NCBI RefSeq assembly: GCF_006965445.1
Contig: NZ_CP041356.1
Coordinates: 620,001 to 684,000, forward strand
From: Lactococcus protaetiae
GTDB taxonomy: Bacteria > Bacillota > Bacilli > Lactobacillales > Streptococcaceae
Reading direction: 5' to 3'
Length of the DNA: 64,000 nt
Positions 42,582 through 50,803 of this stretch are shown piece by piece; within the stretch, counting starts at the first letter, position 1; each line of letters starts with the position of its first letter. The position numbers were made by a program, and so were the translations under genes. The notes below the pieces were generated by a model. That model had not been told where the DNA came from and made no database searches. It was given only the letters and a program-made list of their open reading frames with translations.

Positions 42582-45209
42582 ATGGAGAATTTTAGTTTAA
42601 GTACAAGACTTTTCATGTTTGCAGTTGTTACATCTATTGAATATGATTTGAGATTTTTTTTATCTACGACTCCCGAAACTATTACTGTTGGTGATGAGTT
42701 AATCTCAAAATCAAATGATAGAAACAAAAAAGAAAGAGTTGACAAAAAATCTGATATTGGTATTATTCTAGATGGCTTAGATTTAGGTGATTTAGTTGGA
42801 TTAATTAACTCAAATGGAGTTATATTAAAATTATCAAATACTACGAGAAATAAGATTAATAGTATATTAGTGGAGAAACTAGTTCCGATAAGGAATAGAA
42901 TAATGCATTCAAAGCCTCTTTATTTTTCTGACCGAGGAACAATAGAAGAAGCCATGCGAACTTTAGATAAAGAATTCCACTTTATAAATTGGAATGAACT
43001 TTTAAAGACAAAGGATAAAATATACAATAATCCCGAAAAATTGATGGCTAGTTTAAAGTTTATTCCAGAGATAGAAGATAATTCAATGTTTCACAATCTT
43101 CCAGAACCAGAGTTTGATGATACTGGATACATAGGTAGAAAACAAGAATTACACGATCTTGATAAATTGGTCAATTCGGATATTTATCCAGTAGTTACGA
43201 TAGTAGGAAATGGAGGTTTTGGTAAAACTGCATTAGTTGTTAAATACTTATACGATTTCATTGACTCTAACAATTCTAATAAATTTGACGCTATTGTTTG
43301 GACAAGTTTAAAGACGAAAACGTTATCGCGCGGAGAGTTTATCAAAATCAAAGATTCTATTTCAAACGCTACTGAATTTTTTAATGATTTACAAATTAAT
43401 CTTATTCAGCAAACTCAAAATCCAATTGATGATATTATTACTTTTATGGAAACTTTTCCCACATTATTAGTTATAGATAATTTAGAAACAATGCCAACTC
43501 TTCAGGTTATTGAATTTTTAAAACGCATACCAAGTAAATCAAAAGTATTAATTACGTCTCGTAAAGGGTTAGGTGAATTAGAGAATAGATATGAGCTGAA
43601 AGAGTTAAGTTCAAAAGATAGTATTGAATATTTTCGATTGCTTTCCAAATATTTTCAACTGGAACTTCATCAACGGCCAGATGAAGAACTTCAAAGGTTT
43701 ATAGAGAAAAATTTGTATTCAAGCCCATTAGTAATAAAATGGTATTTAACAGGAATTTTTTATGGAGCAGATTCCAATTCCATTCTTGCCAATAAGAAAG
43801 AAGTTATCGAATTTTGCATGTCAAACATCATTGATAAATTAGCTGAAAAAGAAATAATGGTTCTATGGCTTTTACTCAATGAAGGAAAACCGCTGACTTT
43901 TGGGGAAATTGTCTACTATATTGGAGAGGAAGACTATCATACCTTAGTGGACAGTGTAAATAAATTAAAATCAACAAGTATGTTATCTTTAGATAAAAGT
44001 GGAATAAATTATTCTATCAATTCATTAGCTAAGGATTATCTGACTTATTTTCGTCCTGTATCGAATGAATTTATTGATATGATTAGAGACAAAAGGATGA
44101 AATTATATAGGATTCTTGAAACAATAAGTTCAAAAAATGAGAATGACCCTTTTGATGCTAAATCTATTCAACATAATTTAGACAATCCAAGTAATAAAAT
44201 TGCTTCTTACTATTTAACAGAGGCTTTAGAAAGTAGTTATCAGAGAGATTGGACAGAAGCTAGTCGTTATCTTGAACGAGCTCTTACAGTAGCACCGGAG
44301 TATTTTGAGATATATAAAATTCGAGCTTTTATTACTAGTGAGATGTCTAATTATTCAGAAGCCCAGGAATTTTATAGAATAGCGTTAGAGAATGCAACAG
44401 ATAATACTACCTCTGCCGTACTTAATTATCATCTAAGTGTATTTTATACTGTGAAAATGCAAGAGCATATTAAGGCTCTTGAGTACATAGAAAAAGCAGA
44501 TGAGCTATTTCCAAACAATTTTAGAATACAACTTGAAAAAGGACGTATACTTACTAACTTATCAAAATACAAAGAAGCAATAGAGATTTTTGAACAGATT
44601 AAATTAAATAATGAAACCACAATTAAATTTGCTAATCAGTATATAAGTAAATATCTTGATGTTTATTTAAGAAGAGCTCAAAGTTTAAATTTCAGAGACT
44701 ACTCATTGAAACTCAGTCTCTTGGGAGATGGGCTGGAAAAACTAGATTATTTAAATGAAGTGGATTATAAAACATCTACTATTCTAATAAAAGTCTTAAT
44801 AGAAGTTGTAAAGCTCTCAAATAAGGACAAGGAAAAATCAACTTTATTATTTGAAAAGTATTATATTAAATATCAAAAAGAAATATTAAAAAATAATACA
44901 GGTCAACTGTTGACATTGAAACGTATTGTAAAGGAGTCTGAAATAAAGGTTCAAGCTGATATTTTCCATTCTTTAAATGATATACATAAAAAAAGTAAGA
45001 AAAGTTATTCTAATTTTACCGTTGAAAACGAGGGAATTATTACTCAATTATTTGAGAGTTCTGGTTTTATAAACAATAAGTTCGGAAAGTACTATTTTGA
45101 TTTAGAAGATTTCGAATATGCCTCTCCAATGGAAGGTGATCAAGTAAAATTTAGGATTCACAGCAATGAAAAAGGTAATCAAGCTAAAGAAATTGACCTG
45201 ATTTTTTAG
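42582..45209 (+). CDS. HEPN-STAND(NB-ARC)-TPR protein with C-terminal cold-shock-like domain; candidate anti-phage sensor
   Basis: An 875-residue protein. I chose ATG 42582 because TGAGGAAC lies 5 nt upstream, which ATG 42570 lacks. Residues ~1-130 form a helical Swt1/HEPN-like domain with the RX4H motif in LVPIRNRIMHSKPL (Arg104, His109), the usual metal-independent RNase active site. Residues ~180-420 are a STAND NTPase: GYIGRKQEL, Walker A VGNGGFGKTAL (209-216), Walker B TLLVIDNLE (~295-300) and sensor LITSRKG (~323-328). Residues ~540-690 contain TPR-like units (WTEASRYLERALTVAPEYFEIY; YKEAIEIFEQI). Residues ~811-875 look like a cold-shock/OB domain: EGIITQLFESSGFI, GKYYFDLEDF, GDQVKFRI, EKGNQAKEI. 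The likely mode is that the TPR/OB end senses a trigger, the STAND core oligomerises and the HEPN domain cuts RNA. The defence role is inferred. Confidence 0.8.
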   Translation: MENFSLSTRLFMFAVVTSIEYDLRFFLSTTPETITVGDELISKSNDRNKKERVDKKSDIGIILDGLDLGDLVGLINSNGVILKLSNTTRNKINSILVEKLVPIRNRIMHSKPLYFSDRGTIEEAMRTLDKEFHFINWNELLKTKDKIYNNPEKLMASLKFIPEIEDNSMFHNLPEPEFDDTGYIGRKQELHDLDKLVNSDIYPVVTIVGNGGFGKTALVVKYLYDFIDSNNSNKFDAIVWTSLKTKTLSRGEFIKIKDSISNATEFFNDLQINLIQQTQNPIDDIITFMETFPTLLVIDNLETMPTLQVIEFLKRIPSKSKVLITSRKGLGELENRYELKELSSKDSIEYFRLLSKYFQLELHQRPDEELQRFIEKNLYSSPLVIKWYLTGIFYGADSNSILANKKEVIEFCMSNIIDKLAEKEIMVLWLLLNEGKPLTFGEIVYYIGEEDYHTLVDSVNKLKSTSMLSLDKSGINYSINSLAKDYLTYFRPVSNEFIDMIRDKRMKLYRILETISSKNENDPFDAKSIQHNLDNPSNKIASYYLTEALESSYQRDWTEASRYLERALTVAPEYFEIYKIRAFITSEMSNYSEAQEFYRIALENATDNTTSAVLNYHLSVFYTVKMQEHIKALEYIEKADELFPNNFRIQLEKGRILTNLSKYKEAIEIFEQIKLNNETTIKFANQYISKYLDVYLRRAQSLNFRDYSLKLSLLGDGLEKLDYLNEVDYKTSTILIKVLIEVVKLSNKDKEKSTLLFEKYYIKYQKEILKNNTGQLLTLKRIVKESEIKVQADIFHSLNDIHKKSKKSYSNFTVENEGIITQLFESSGFINNKFGKYYFDLEDFEYASPMEGDQVKFRIHSNEKGNQAKEIDLIF

Positions 45210-45645
45210 TGACTATGCTTTATTGCAGATGTAGTAGCAAATAAAATGTCTTGAATTATAAGAAAAATTAGAAGGAAGCCAAAAAGATCAATAAAATCGC
45301 AAGAAACCACCCGTAAGCATAAGTGATTTGCTTCACAAATAAAACTAACCAAGCAATAAAAAGTGTGTTAAATAATTTATAAAATAAAGGGTCGTTACAA
45401 AGTGAACGGCTTTTTATTGTGTAAATTGGATAAAAATTACTAAAGGTTTAGTTTGTTGATGTAATTATTTTTACGCTCCTAATTTCTCAGGTTCTAGGTT
45501 AATAATATGAAAAGACTTGTGAAAATTAGTTTTCCAAATTTTTTATGCATTAGACAAAATTAAAAATAAAGTGTTGCAAATGTATTCTAAAAACTGTAAA
45601 ATAAATTTAATGAGAAATACATAAAAAATTAAGGAGAATTTTATA
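45210..45645. other. Spacer before the LXG cluster, with terminator, relic and promoter
   Basis: A GTCGTT...AACGGC hairpin with T run (~45391-45415) may end the STAND transcript. On the minus strand (~45287-45410) a short hydrophobic frame ending WFLAILLIFLASF without a start looks like a gene remnant. The LXG-cluster promoter is TTGCAA (45574-45579), 17 nt, TAAAAT (45597-45602). Confidence 0.5.
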
Positions 45646-45921
45646 ATGGGCGCATCAAGAATTAGCTCTAATGTGATGACAGCACAAAACGCAATCTCTA
45701 AACTAACAGGGGTAGAAGCTGGTGCAATTCAAAATGAGAGTATCCACTTTGCAGGAAGTAACATTGCTTGTATGAAAGCAGGGCAGAAACTGAATAATCA
45801 AATGCTTAAAGATGTGAGTGAGCTAGTGTCATGTATCCAAAAACAAGCAAATAAAGTTGAAGGATTGGCACAGGCAATAGAGTATCGAGATAAAGCGGAT
45901 AGTCAAAGTTGGGGGTTCTAG
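45646..45921 (+). CDS. LXG-associated small helical protein (TIGR04197-like T7SS partner)
   Basis: A 91-residue helical protein starting MGASRISSNVMTAQNAISKL. Its features (SNIACMKAGQKLNNQMLKDVSELV and a C-terminal SQSWGF, both short of WXG100) fit the small proteins encoded just before LXG toxins in streptococci and lactococci. These bind the LXG helices as targeting factors for the type VII secretion system. AAGGAG precedes the ATG. It is the first gene of a four-gene cluster, ending 1 nt before the next gene. No T7SS machinery (essC, esxA) is in this window. Confidence 0.78.
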   Translation: MGASRISSNVMTAQNAISKLTGVEAGAIQNESIHFAGSNIACMKAGQKLNNQMLKDVSELVSCIQKQANKVEGLAQAIEYRDKADSQSWGF

Positions 45922-45922
45922 C

Positions 45923-46278
45923 ATGAAAGATAAAAGTGCAGATGAGCGATTGGTATTAGGGCGAGAAATTTATGCCAAAGAAAATCAAATTGATGAGGTC
46001 AACCAAGAATATCGGAATCATCAAGCTCAACTTGAACGATTTCATAATGAGATGAATCGTTTATTTTATGTTGAAGAAGAGCTTTATGTTCAGGAAAAAC
46101 AAGAGGGAGAGCAGAACAATTGGAAAAGTTCAGAGTTTCAAGGGTTCGTGAAGAAATACAGCAAGTTATTTCTAATGAATTTGATTTGATTGACCGAGGC
46201 TATCGTCAAGTTCGTATGAAAATCCAAGATGATATTGACCAACTTCAAACAGAAAGGAATCGATTGCCGTGGGACTAA
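45923..46278 (+). pseudogene. DUF3958-like LXG partner, frameshifted
   Basis: The frame from ATG 45923 (MKDKSADERLVLGREIYAK) stays helical to ~46110, then runs to a stop at 46189. The -1 frame from ~46100 carries the expected continuation (EQLEKFRVSRVREEIQQ; DDIDQLQTERNRLPWD) and ends at TAA 46276-46278, overlapping the GTG of the LXG gene, as coupled genes do. The two frames together give ~118 residues, the usual size for this second LXG partner. A single-base change near GAGAGCAGAACAATTGG would explain the split; it may be a sequencing error. Confidence 0.72.
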
Positions 46279-47779
46279 AATATAATAAAAACGATGGGAA
46301 TCTTTTTATTTCTGCAATGAATCATAATGTATCAAGCGCAAATGAAATTGTGAGTCGATTAAGAGAGGGAAGCGACCATTTAATTAGTAGGGTAGAGGGT
46401 GGTTCTTCTCAATTATCAGGAAAAGCTTATCATGCCGTAGGAACTCTTTTTGCGAGTTTGATTAAACCAGTGCTTACCAAGTTAGAATCAGCAACAGAAG
46501 ATATAAAAAGTGATATTCAAGTCTTTCACTCTCAAAGTTCTGTATTTGATACCTTTAATGATACAATCTATGATGAAGACCACCTTAATCAATTACTTGA
46601 AATTAAACGTCAGCAACAAGCCTTAGTTCAAACTCAAATCAGTTTATTTAGTGGGAGCTTATTGTGGGATTTGGCTAAAAATGTAGCAGAAGAACTCTTT
46701 TATGAGGGAAAACGACTAGAGAATGTAGCGGAACATTACGCAAATGAGATGAGAGAAATTGAAGAGAAGCTCCGAATCTTACATGAATTTGATTCACGGA
46801 CGAGTAGCCTTTTTCAGGATAGTCTTACGGTGTTCCAAAGTGCGATGCAGGGAGTTAAGGCACTTAATCAGGGGCGCTTTGATTCTAAAGGGAATTTTTC
46901 AATCCCTTCAAGTTCTAATATGGATTGGTACAAAACACTTACTAATCAAAAATTGGATTCAGCCTTAGTTTCAGATGTTGAGGCAGAACGTAATGCACTT
47001 CTCAAAGGACTTGATGTCAAAGGCTTGGCGGATAAAGACCGAGAAAAATATGAGTCATCTGTTTCAGATATTATCAAGACACTACAAAGCCAAGGCTGGA
47101 CAAAGGAAGGGATTGAAGCTTATCTTAAAACGCTTGCGACAATCAATTCAAACAGTCATTCAGCAGGTGACCGTTTCCCAATTGAATCTTACATTGAAAA
47201 TGCTCAATTGATGAAATTCTTGTTAGATAATGCGAGTCATCTTGATGTTTCTAAATACATTGAGAATAATTGGGGAAAGACTAAAACTTATTATTTTGTT
47301 AATGGGAACCAAATTATATTTTAACGCAACTTGGTGCTTATCTTCCACAGTTTAATGTGAAGAAACAAGCCAGTGCAGAGGATGCTTCAAAAGTGGCACC
47401 TATTTTGAAAGATAAAGTTGTTAATCCAAGAGATTCAGGGGTTGCTTTGGTTGCAAATACAATTTTTGATGAATCAGAGTTGATGAGAATAACAAATAGT
47501 AAAGAATTTATTGCAACGTTAAGAAATAAGGTCTTTACTAATACAAAAGCTTCGCTATATAATTTTAATTCATCTATTAAAGGATTTGAAATAGCCAAGA
47601 AAGAATTTGATGCGCTGAAACTTGCGGATGTGAAGACTTATCCAAGTGGGACTATAGTCGGTAAGTTACCTAATGGAGATATTGTTAATCTTCATCCCGG
47701 TAGTTCAGTAGGTGGTGCGCCTTCTTTGGAAATTCAAAGTTCTTTAGATAAAACAATAAATATAAAGATTAGATACTAG
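46269..47779 (+). pseudogene. LXG-domain polymorphic toxin, frameshifted before its C-terminal toxin domain
   Basis: A GTG start at 46269 overlaps the previous gene. Residues ~1-200 form the helical LXG export domain (SSQLSGKAYHAVGTLFASLIKPVL, LXG motif at LSG). The first frame ends at 47324 after NGNQIIF. The next frame carries on from YILTQLGAYLPQFN and holds the C-terminal domain with KTYPSGTIVGKLPNGD, LHPGSSVGGAPSLEIQ and ending INIKIRY. Restored, it is ~503 residues. The C-terminal pattern (GKLPNG, then S-GG-P-LEI, KIRY end) is common at the ends of Bacillus/streptococcal LXG toxins; the catalytic activity is not established here. The shift is near GGGAACCAAATTATATTTTAACG-type A/T runs (~47308-47325). 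Confidence 0.8.
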
Positions 47780-47787
47780 GAGAAGCT

Positions 47788-48363
47788 ATGGAAATGGTAA
47801 TTGATAGTGAGTTTATTTACAAAATATTAGTCATCAGGGAGATTTGGGAGGATGAAGGAACTTTTCATTTTATATTTGAAACTCAAACTGAAAGAGAATT
47901 AGCTAGTAAAGAATATTATGAGTTATCTTTTAGTCGTGTTGTTGGTATGGAATATTCTATAATGGCTATTAACAGACTTAGATTTTCTAAATTAACCGCA
48001 AAAGATGAGTTAAATAGCAATATATGTCTGATAGAAAATTCTGAGTGGATAAAAAACTTAGATGAATACTTTATTGATATTTATCAGCCTAAGAACTTGA
48101 AACATTATCTTATAATAGATTCTAGTGATACTGTAATAGATATTCTAGCAGACGGACACCCAACGTTAGAAAAAATCAGTAAACCTGAAGGTACGAAGTT
48201 ATTAAAAGAAGAAATTGAACAGTTAAGATGGTGGAAAAATAAAGAAAATTTAACAGCTATCCAAGATGAATTAAAAGAGTTAAGAGAGTACAAAATTAAG
48301 CGAGAAAAGGAAGATAAACAAGCTAGAGAAGATGAAATTAATGCTAATTCTTTTGGTTTTTGA
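47788..48363 (+). CDS. Candidate immunity protein to the LXG toxin
   Basis: A 191-residue soluble protein, 8 nt after the toxin stop and behind AGGAG. It has alternating beta-like segments (FIYKILVIREIWEDEGTFHF; LKHYLIIDSSDTVIDIL) and a long charged helix (~150-185, LKELREYKIKREKEDKQ). It has no signal or membrane segment, as expected for a cytosolic antidote to a nuclease-type toxin. The family is not recognised. The immunity role rests on position directly after the toxin. Confidence 0.6.
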   Translation: MEMVIDSEFIYKILVIREIWEDEGTFHFIFETQTERELASKEYYELSFSRVVGMEYSIMAINRLRFSKLTAKDELNSNICLIENSEWIKNLDEYFIDIYQPKNLKHYLIIDSSDTVIDILADGHPTLEKISKPEGTKLLKEEIEQLRWWKNKENLTAIQDELKELREYKIKREKEDKQAREDEINANSFGF

Positions 48364-48394
48364 TGAAATGAAGACATATAGGTGGGGAAATTAA

Positions 48395-48967
48395 ATGTCA
48401 TTTGGGATATTTTTATTAATTGCGTTTATTTTAGTGACGATTGCAAGTGTAGTTTGGAAGTATAGAGGTTTAATCTATTTTGTCGGAATTGTATTTTTGA
48501 TTTGGCTATTTCTGAAGTATTTTTTCGTTGCTTTATTTATAATTTTAGGACTTGTGATTGCTCATTTTGTAAGAAAGAATGAAGTAAATGAGAGAATTTC
48601 TGTTGAAGAAGATAAAGCAAAACAAGCTCACCAAGAAAAAGTAAATGCATGGCGTAAGGAGCAAGAAAGAAAATATGGTTCTAATTGGTATCATGCAAAC
48701 AGAGACGAAAAACAAACTAGAGCAGAAAAATCAAAAGATAGTCAAACTACGAAATTAATAGACTATGATAGACGCTGGGATAGTACAAACCCTTATATTA
48801 TTTTAGGAGTAAGAGAACTATCAACATTTGCTGAAATAAAAAATCAATATAAATTTCTTTCAAAAAAATATCATCCAGACGTTGCGACTGAGTTAAATTC
48901 AGATACGATTATGAAAAAAATAAATTGGGCTTGGGATGAAATAAGAAAAGAAAAAGAAAACTACTGA
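48395..48967 (+). CDS. Membrane-anchored J-domain protein
   Basis: A 190-residue protein. Residues ~1-55 hold two membrane segments (FGIFLLIAFILVTIASVVW; LIYFVGIVFLIWLFLKYFFVALFIILGL in part). Residues ~60-130 are a charged linker. Residues ~135-188 are a J domain: NPYIILGVRELSTFAEIKNQYK, KYHPDVATE with the catalytic HPD, and KKINWAWDEI. It should stimulate DnaK ATPase at the inner face of the membrane. It lies 31 nt after the immunity candidate and reads the same way, so it may assist folding or export of the LXG toxin; that is inference. Confidence 0.8.
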   Translation: MSFGIFLLIAFILVTIASVVWKYRGLIYFVGIVFLIWLFLKYFFVALFIILGLVIAHFVRKNEVNERISVEEDKAKQAHQEKVNAWRKEQERKYGSNWYHANRDEKQTRAEKSKDSQTTKLIDYDRRWDSTNPYIILGVRELSTFAEIKNQYKFLSKKYHPDVATELNSDTIMKKINWAWDEIRKEKENY

Positions 48968-48992
48968 CTTAATGAGTTAGTAGTTTTCTTTA
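48954..48992 (+). terminator. Terminator overlapping the J-domain gene end
   Basis: GAAAACTACTGACT pairs with AGTTAGTAGTTTTC (one mismatch) across a short loop, then T. It closes the LXG operon. Confidence 0.75.
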
Positions 48993-49031
48993 TTTTATAA
49001 AATTAGGTAAGAAAAAGTATGAAAAGTCCTG

Positions 49032-49331
49032 TTAAATATTGTTTTGTTGTTTCCGTAAATATTCATTCATGACGAGTTGCTCTAATAAGTGATTTTTAGA
49101 AAAATGTGCGTATTCTTGTTCAAAGAGCAATTCTTCAATAGATAGTTTTTGTAAAAAATTGGTACATTCTTGCTGATTTTCGATCACGCCTCGACTTGTT
49201 TTGACGGGTAAAAATTTAGTAGTAGGTTTAAAATTCTTTTTGTCAATTAAGGTTTTGATTTGCCTTGATGTTCTATAATCACCATCTCTAAATTTTAAAA
49301 CTAAGCTTAGTGCTTCATTATAAGTTAGACC
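49032..49331 (-). pseudogene. Fragment of an unidentified gene
   Basis: A minus-strand frame without a start codon encodes ~99 residues: GLTYNEALSLVLKFRDGDYR, then KTLIDKKNFKPTTKFLPVKT and a helical end YLRKQQNNI. The upstream end of the frame runs straight into the centre of the 25-bp inverted repeat at 49298-49356, where a stop intervenes. The fragment looks like the C-terminal part of a replication or mobile-element protein cut at the repeat. I do not recognise the family. Confidence 0.45.
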
Positions 49332-49356
49332 TATAATGAAGCACTAAGCTTAGTTT
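49298..49356. repeat. Perfect 25-bp inverted repeat with 9-nt spacer
   Basis: Left arm 49298-49322, right arm 49332-49356 (TATAATGAAGCACTAAGCTT plus AGTTT), spacer AGTTAGACC. Both arms encode the same peptide (YNEALSLV) when read outward, so one arm is an inverted copy of the coding end of the fragment at 49032. It could also act as a strong hairpin before the gene at 49389. Confidence 0.9.
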
Positions 49357-49388
49357 AGAAATTAAGAAATTAGAAAAAGGTAAAAAGT

Positions 49389-49721
49389 ATGAGATTAACA
49401 ACAGAACAAATTAGATTTTTGGAACAATATTTAAGAAGAAATGTAACGGTCACGGTAGTGTCTAGTGTCGTTTTTTATAGAGACGTTCGTCCTTTTTCAG
49501 AAGCGAATAAAGAACTCAGTAATTTTAGTTCAGAAGAGTTAGGGGAAGTTGATGATTTGATGGAAGAATTTTCTATTAATGGTCGTGAAATTAGTTCTTA
49601 TGCGGCGCATGCTTTGCTTGGAGAAAGTCATTTTTCAAGTGATTCTGTCTATGAACTTGAAGAAGCATTTAATGTTATGGGAACAACGATTCAAGAAGTT
49701 TTGTCACAGATGGATAAATAG
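49389..49721 (+). CDS. Hypothetical small protein
   Basis: A 110-residue protein, MRLTTEQIRFLEQYLRRNVTV at the N-terminus (first 20 residues helix plus beta). It is acidic overall, with no membrane segment or Cys. The C-terminus is helical (YELEEAFNVMGTTIQEVLSQM). The AAAAGG Shine-Dalgarno is ~8 nt upstream. It is the first of a run of seven small orphan genes typical of the accessory parts of lactococcal integrative elements. The family is unknown to me. Confidence 0.6.
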   Translation: MRLTTEQIRFLEQYLRRNVTVTVVSSVVFYRDVRPFSEANKELSNFSSEELGEVDDLMEEFSINGREISSYAAHALLGESHFSSDSVYELEEAFNVMGTTIQEVLSQMDK

Positions 49722-49737
49722 GAGAAGTCGATAAATA

Positions 49738-49884
49738 ATGAAAGTTAATCAAAGACAAGTCCGACTGATTATTTTAGAAGCTCAAAGTCAAGAGGTTAAA
49801 TTAAAATTTATTGATGAATTTGAACATTATTCAAGGACTGCCAAAAGCCTTAAAGAATATTTAGAATATATCAGAGCTAGTTGA
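49738..49884 (+). CDS. Very small protein (48 residues)
   Basis: It reads MKVNQRQVRLIILEAQSQEV and ends EYLEYIRAS. GGAGAAG is 7 nt upstream of the ATG, and the gene starts 16 nt after the previous stop in the same direction. It is a charged, helical protein with no recognised motif. The close coupling and good Shine-Dalgarno support it as real. Confidence 0.5.
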   Translation: MKVNQRQVRLIILEAQSQEVKLKFIDEFEHYSRTAKSLKEYLEYIRAS

Positions 49885-50009
49885 ATAGAAGTTGATTTCC
49901 CTCATTCTTCTTTTGCAATTTTAAAGCAATTAGTATTAAAAAATGAGGAGAAACTTTTTTGTCAGTAATAATGAGTTAAAAATAAATTTGACTAGAAAAA
50001 GAGGATAAA

Positions 50010-50411
50010 ATGGAATTTCAAAAAATTAAACGAGAGTGTCATCATGCAACAGAACACTATGGAAATTTAAAAAGAGCGCTGGAAGTCGTGATAGAAACGT
50101 ATAATGAAACAACGTTCAGATATAATTTAAGAATTTCAGGAGTATATGACCTTATTGTAAAACGCGGTTATGGCGAAATTTCACTTGATGTTTTAGCTGA
50201 ACTAAAGTCTGATGAATTTGAAAGTTATTTTGCAGATAGAAGATTTGATGTAAATGCTTTTTCAGAATATTTTTTGAGGGATATTAAGTTTTTTCAGACA
50301 AACGAAGCAGAAGAATTGGCTCAACTAGCTAGAAAATCTATGCAATTGTATCGTGAGTATTTAACAGTTTTAGATAATTTGTATCTTAATTGTGCTTTTG
50401 AAAGTAATTAA
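50010..50411 (+). CDS. Hypothetical helical protein
   Basis: A 133-residue, charged, helical protein: MEFQKIKRECHHATEHYGNL at the start, YFADRRFDVNAFSEYFLRDI in the middle, LYREYLTVLDNLYLNCAFE at the end. It has no transmembrane segment and no conserved catalytic motif. AGAGGA lies ~7 nt before the ATG. It sits among small orphan genes of the island. No function is assigned. Confidence 0.6.
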   Translation: MEFQKIKRECHHATEHYGNLKRALEVVIETYNETTFRYNLRISGVYDLIVKRGYGEISLDVLAELKSDEFESYFADRRFDVNAFSEYFLRDIKFFQTNEAEELAQLARKSMQLYREYLTVLDNLYLNCAFESN

Positions 50412-50473
50412 AAGTTGAAAAATGCACCTATTTGTGATAAAATGTTAGTAAATAAAGAATGAGAGGTGTAGAT

Positions 50474-50803
50474 ATGAGTGTGATTCAAGTTTCTGCAAGA
50501 GTAGATAAAACTTTGAGAGATGAAGCTCAAAAAGTATTTGATAAGCAAGGGCTAGATGTTGCGACTGTGATTAAGATGTTAATTACAAAAACAGCTTATG
50601 AACAACAAATACCGCTCACTCTTTTTACTCAATCATCAACAGGTTATCCTTCGGGGTGGTTTTCTCCTGAACGAGTAGAAGCAAGAGGAAAAATTTCTGA
50701 AATGACTAAAAAATCAGAAGCAAAAACACTTGATTTCTCAAAAACAGAAGATGTTGCGGAGTTTTTCAATGAGAAATTTCCAGAGTATGAGGGGTTAATG
50801 TAG
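50474..50803 (+). CDS. RelB/DinJ-family antitoxin-like protein
   Basis: A 109-residue protein. I chose ATG 50474 because GAGAGGTG is 5 nt upstream and homologues start MSVIQVSARVDKTL. The N-terminal ribbon-helix-helix (VSARVDKTLRDEAQKVFDKQGLDVATVIKMLITKTA, shown by its ends VSARVDKTL and VATVIKMLI) matches RelB/DinJ. The C-terminus (DVAEFFNEKFPEYEGLM) would bind the toxin. It overlaps the following gene by 1 nt (TAGTG), the usual antitoxin-toxin coupling. Confidence 0.8.
   Translation: MSVIQVSARVDKTLRDEAQKVFDKQGLDVATVIKMLITKTAYEQQIPLTLFTQSSTGYPSGWFSPERVEARGKISEMTKKSEAKTLDFSKTEDVAEFFNEKFPEYEGLM

Noticed and set aside
45646-45921. Considered as a classical WXG100/EsxA protein
   Set aside because: No central WXG turn. 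Size and neighbours fit the LXG-associated partner family better.
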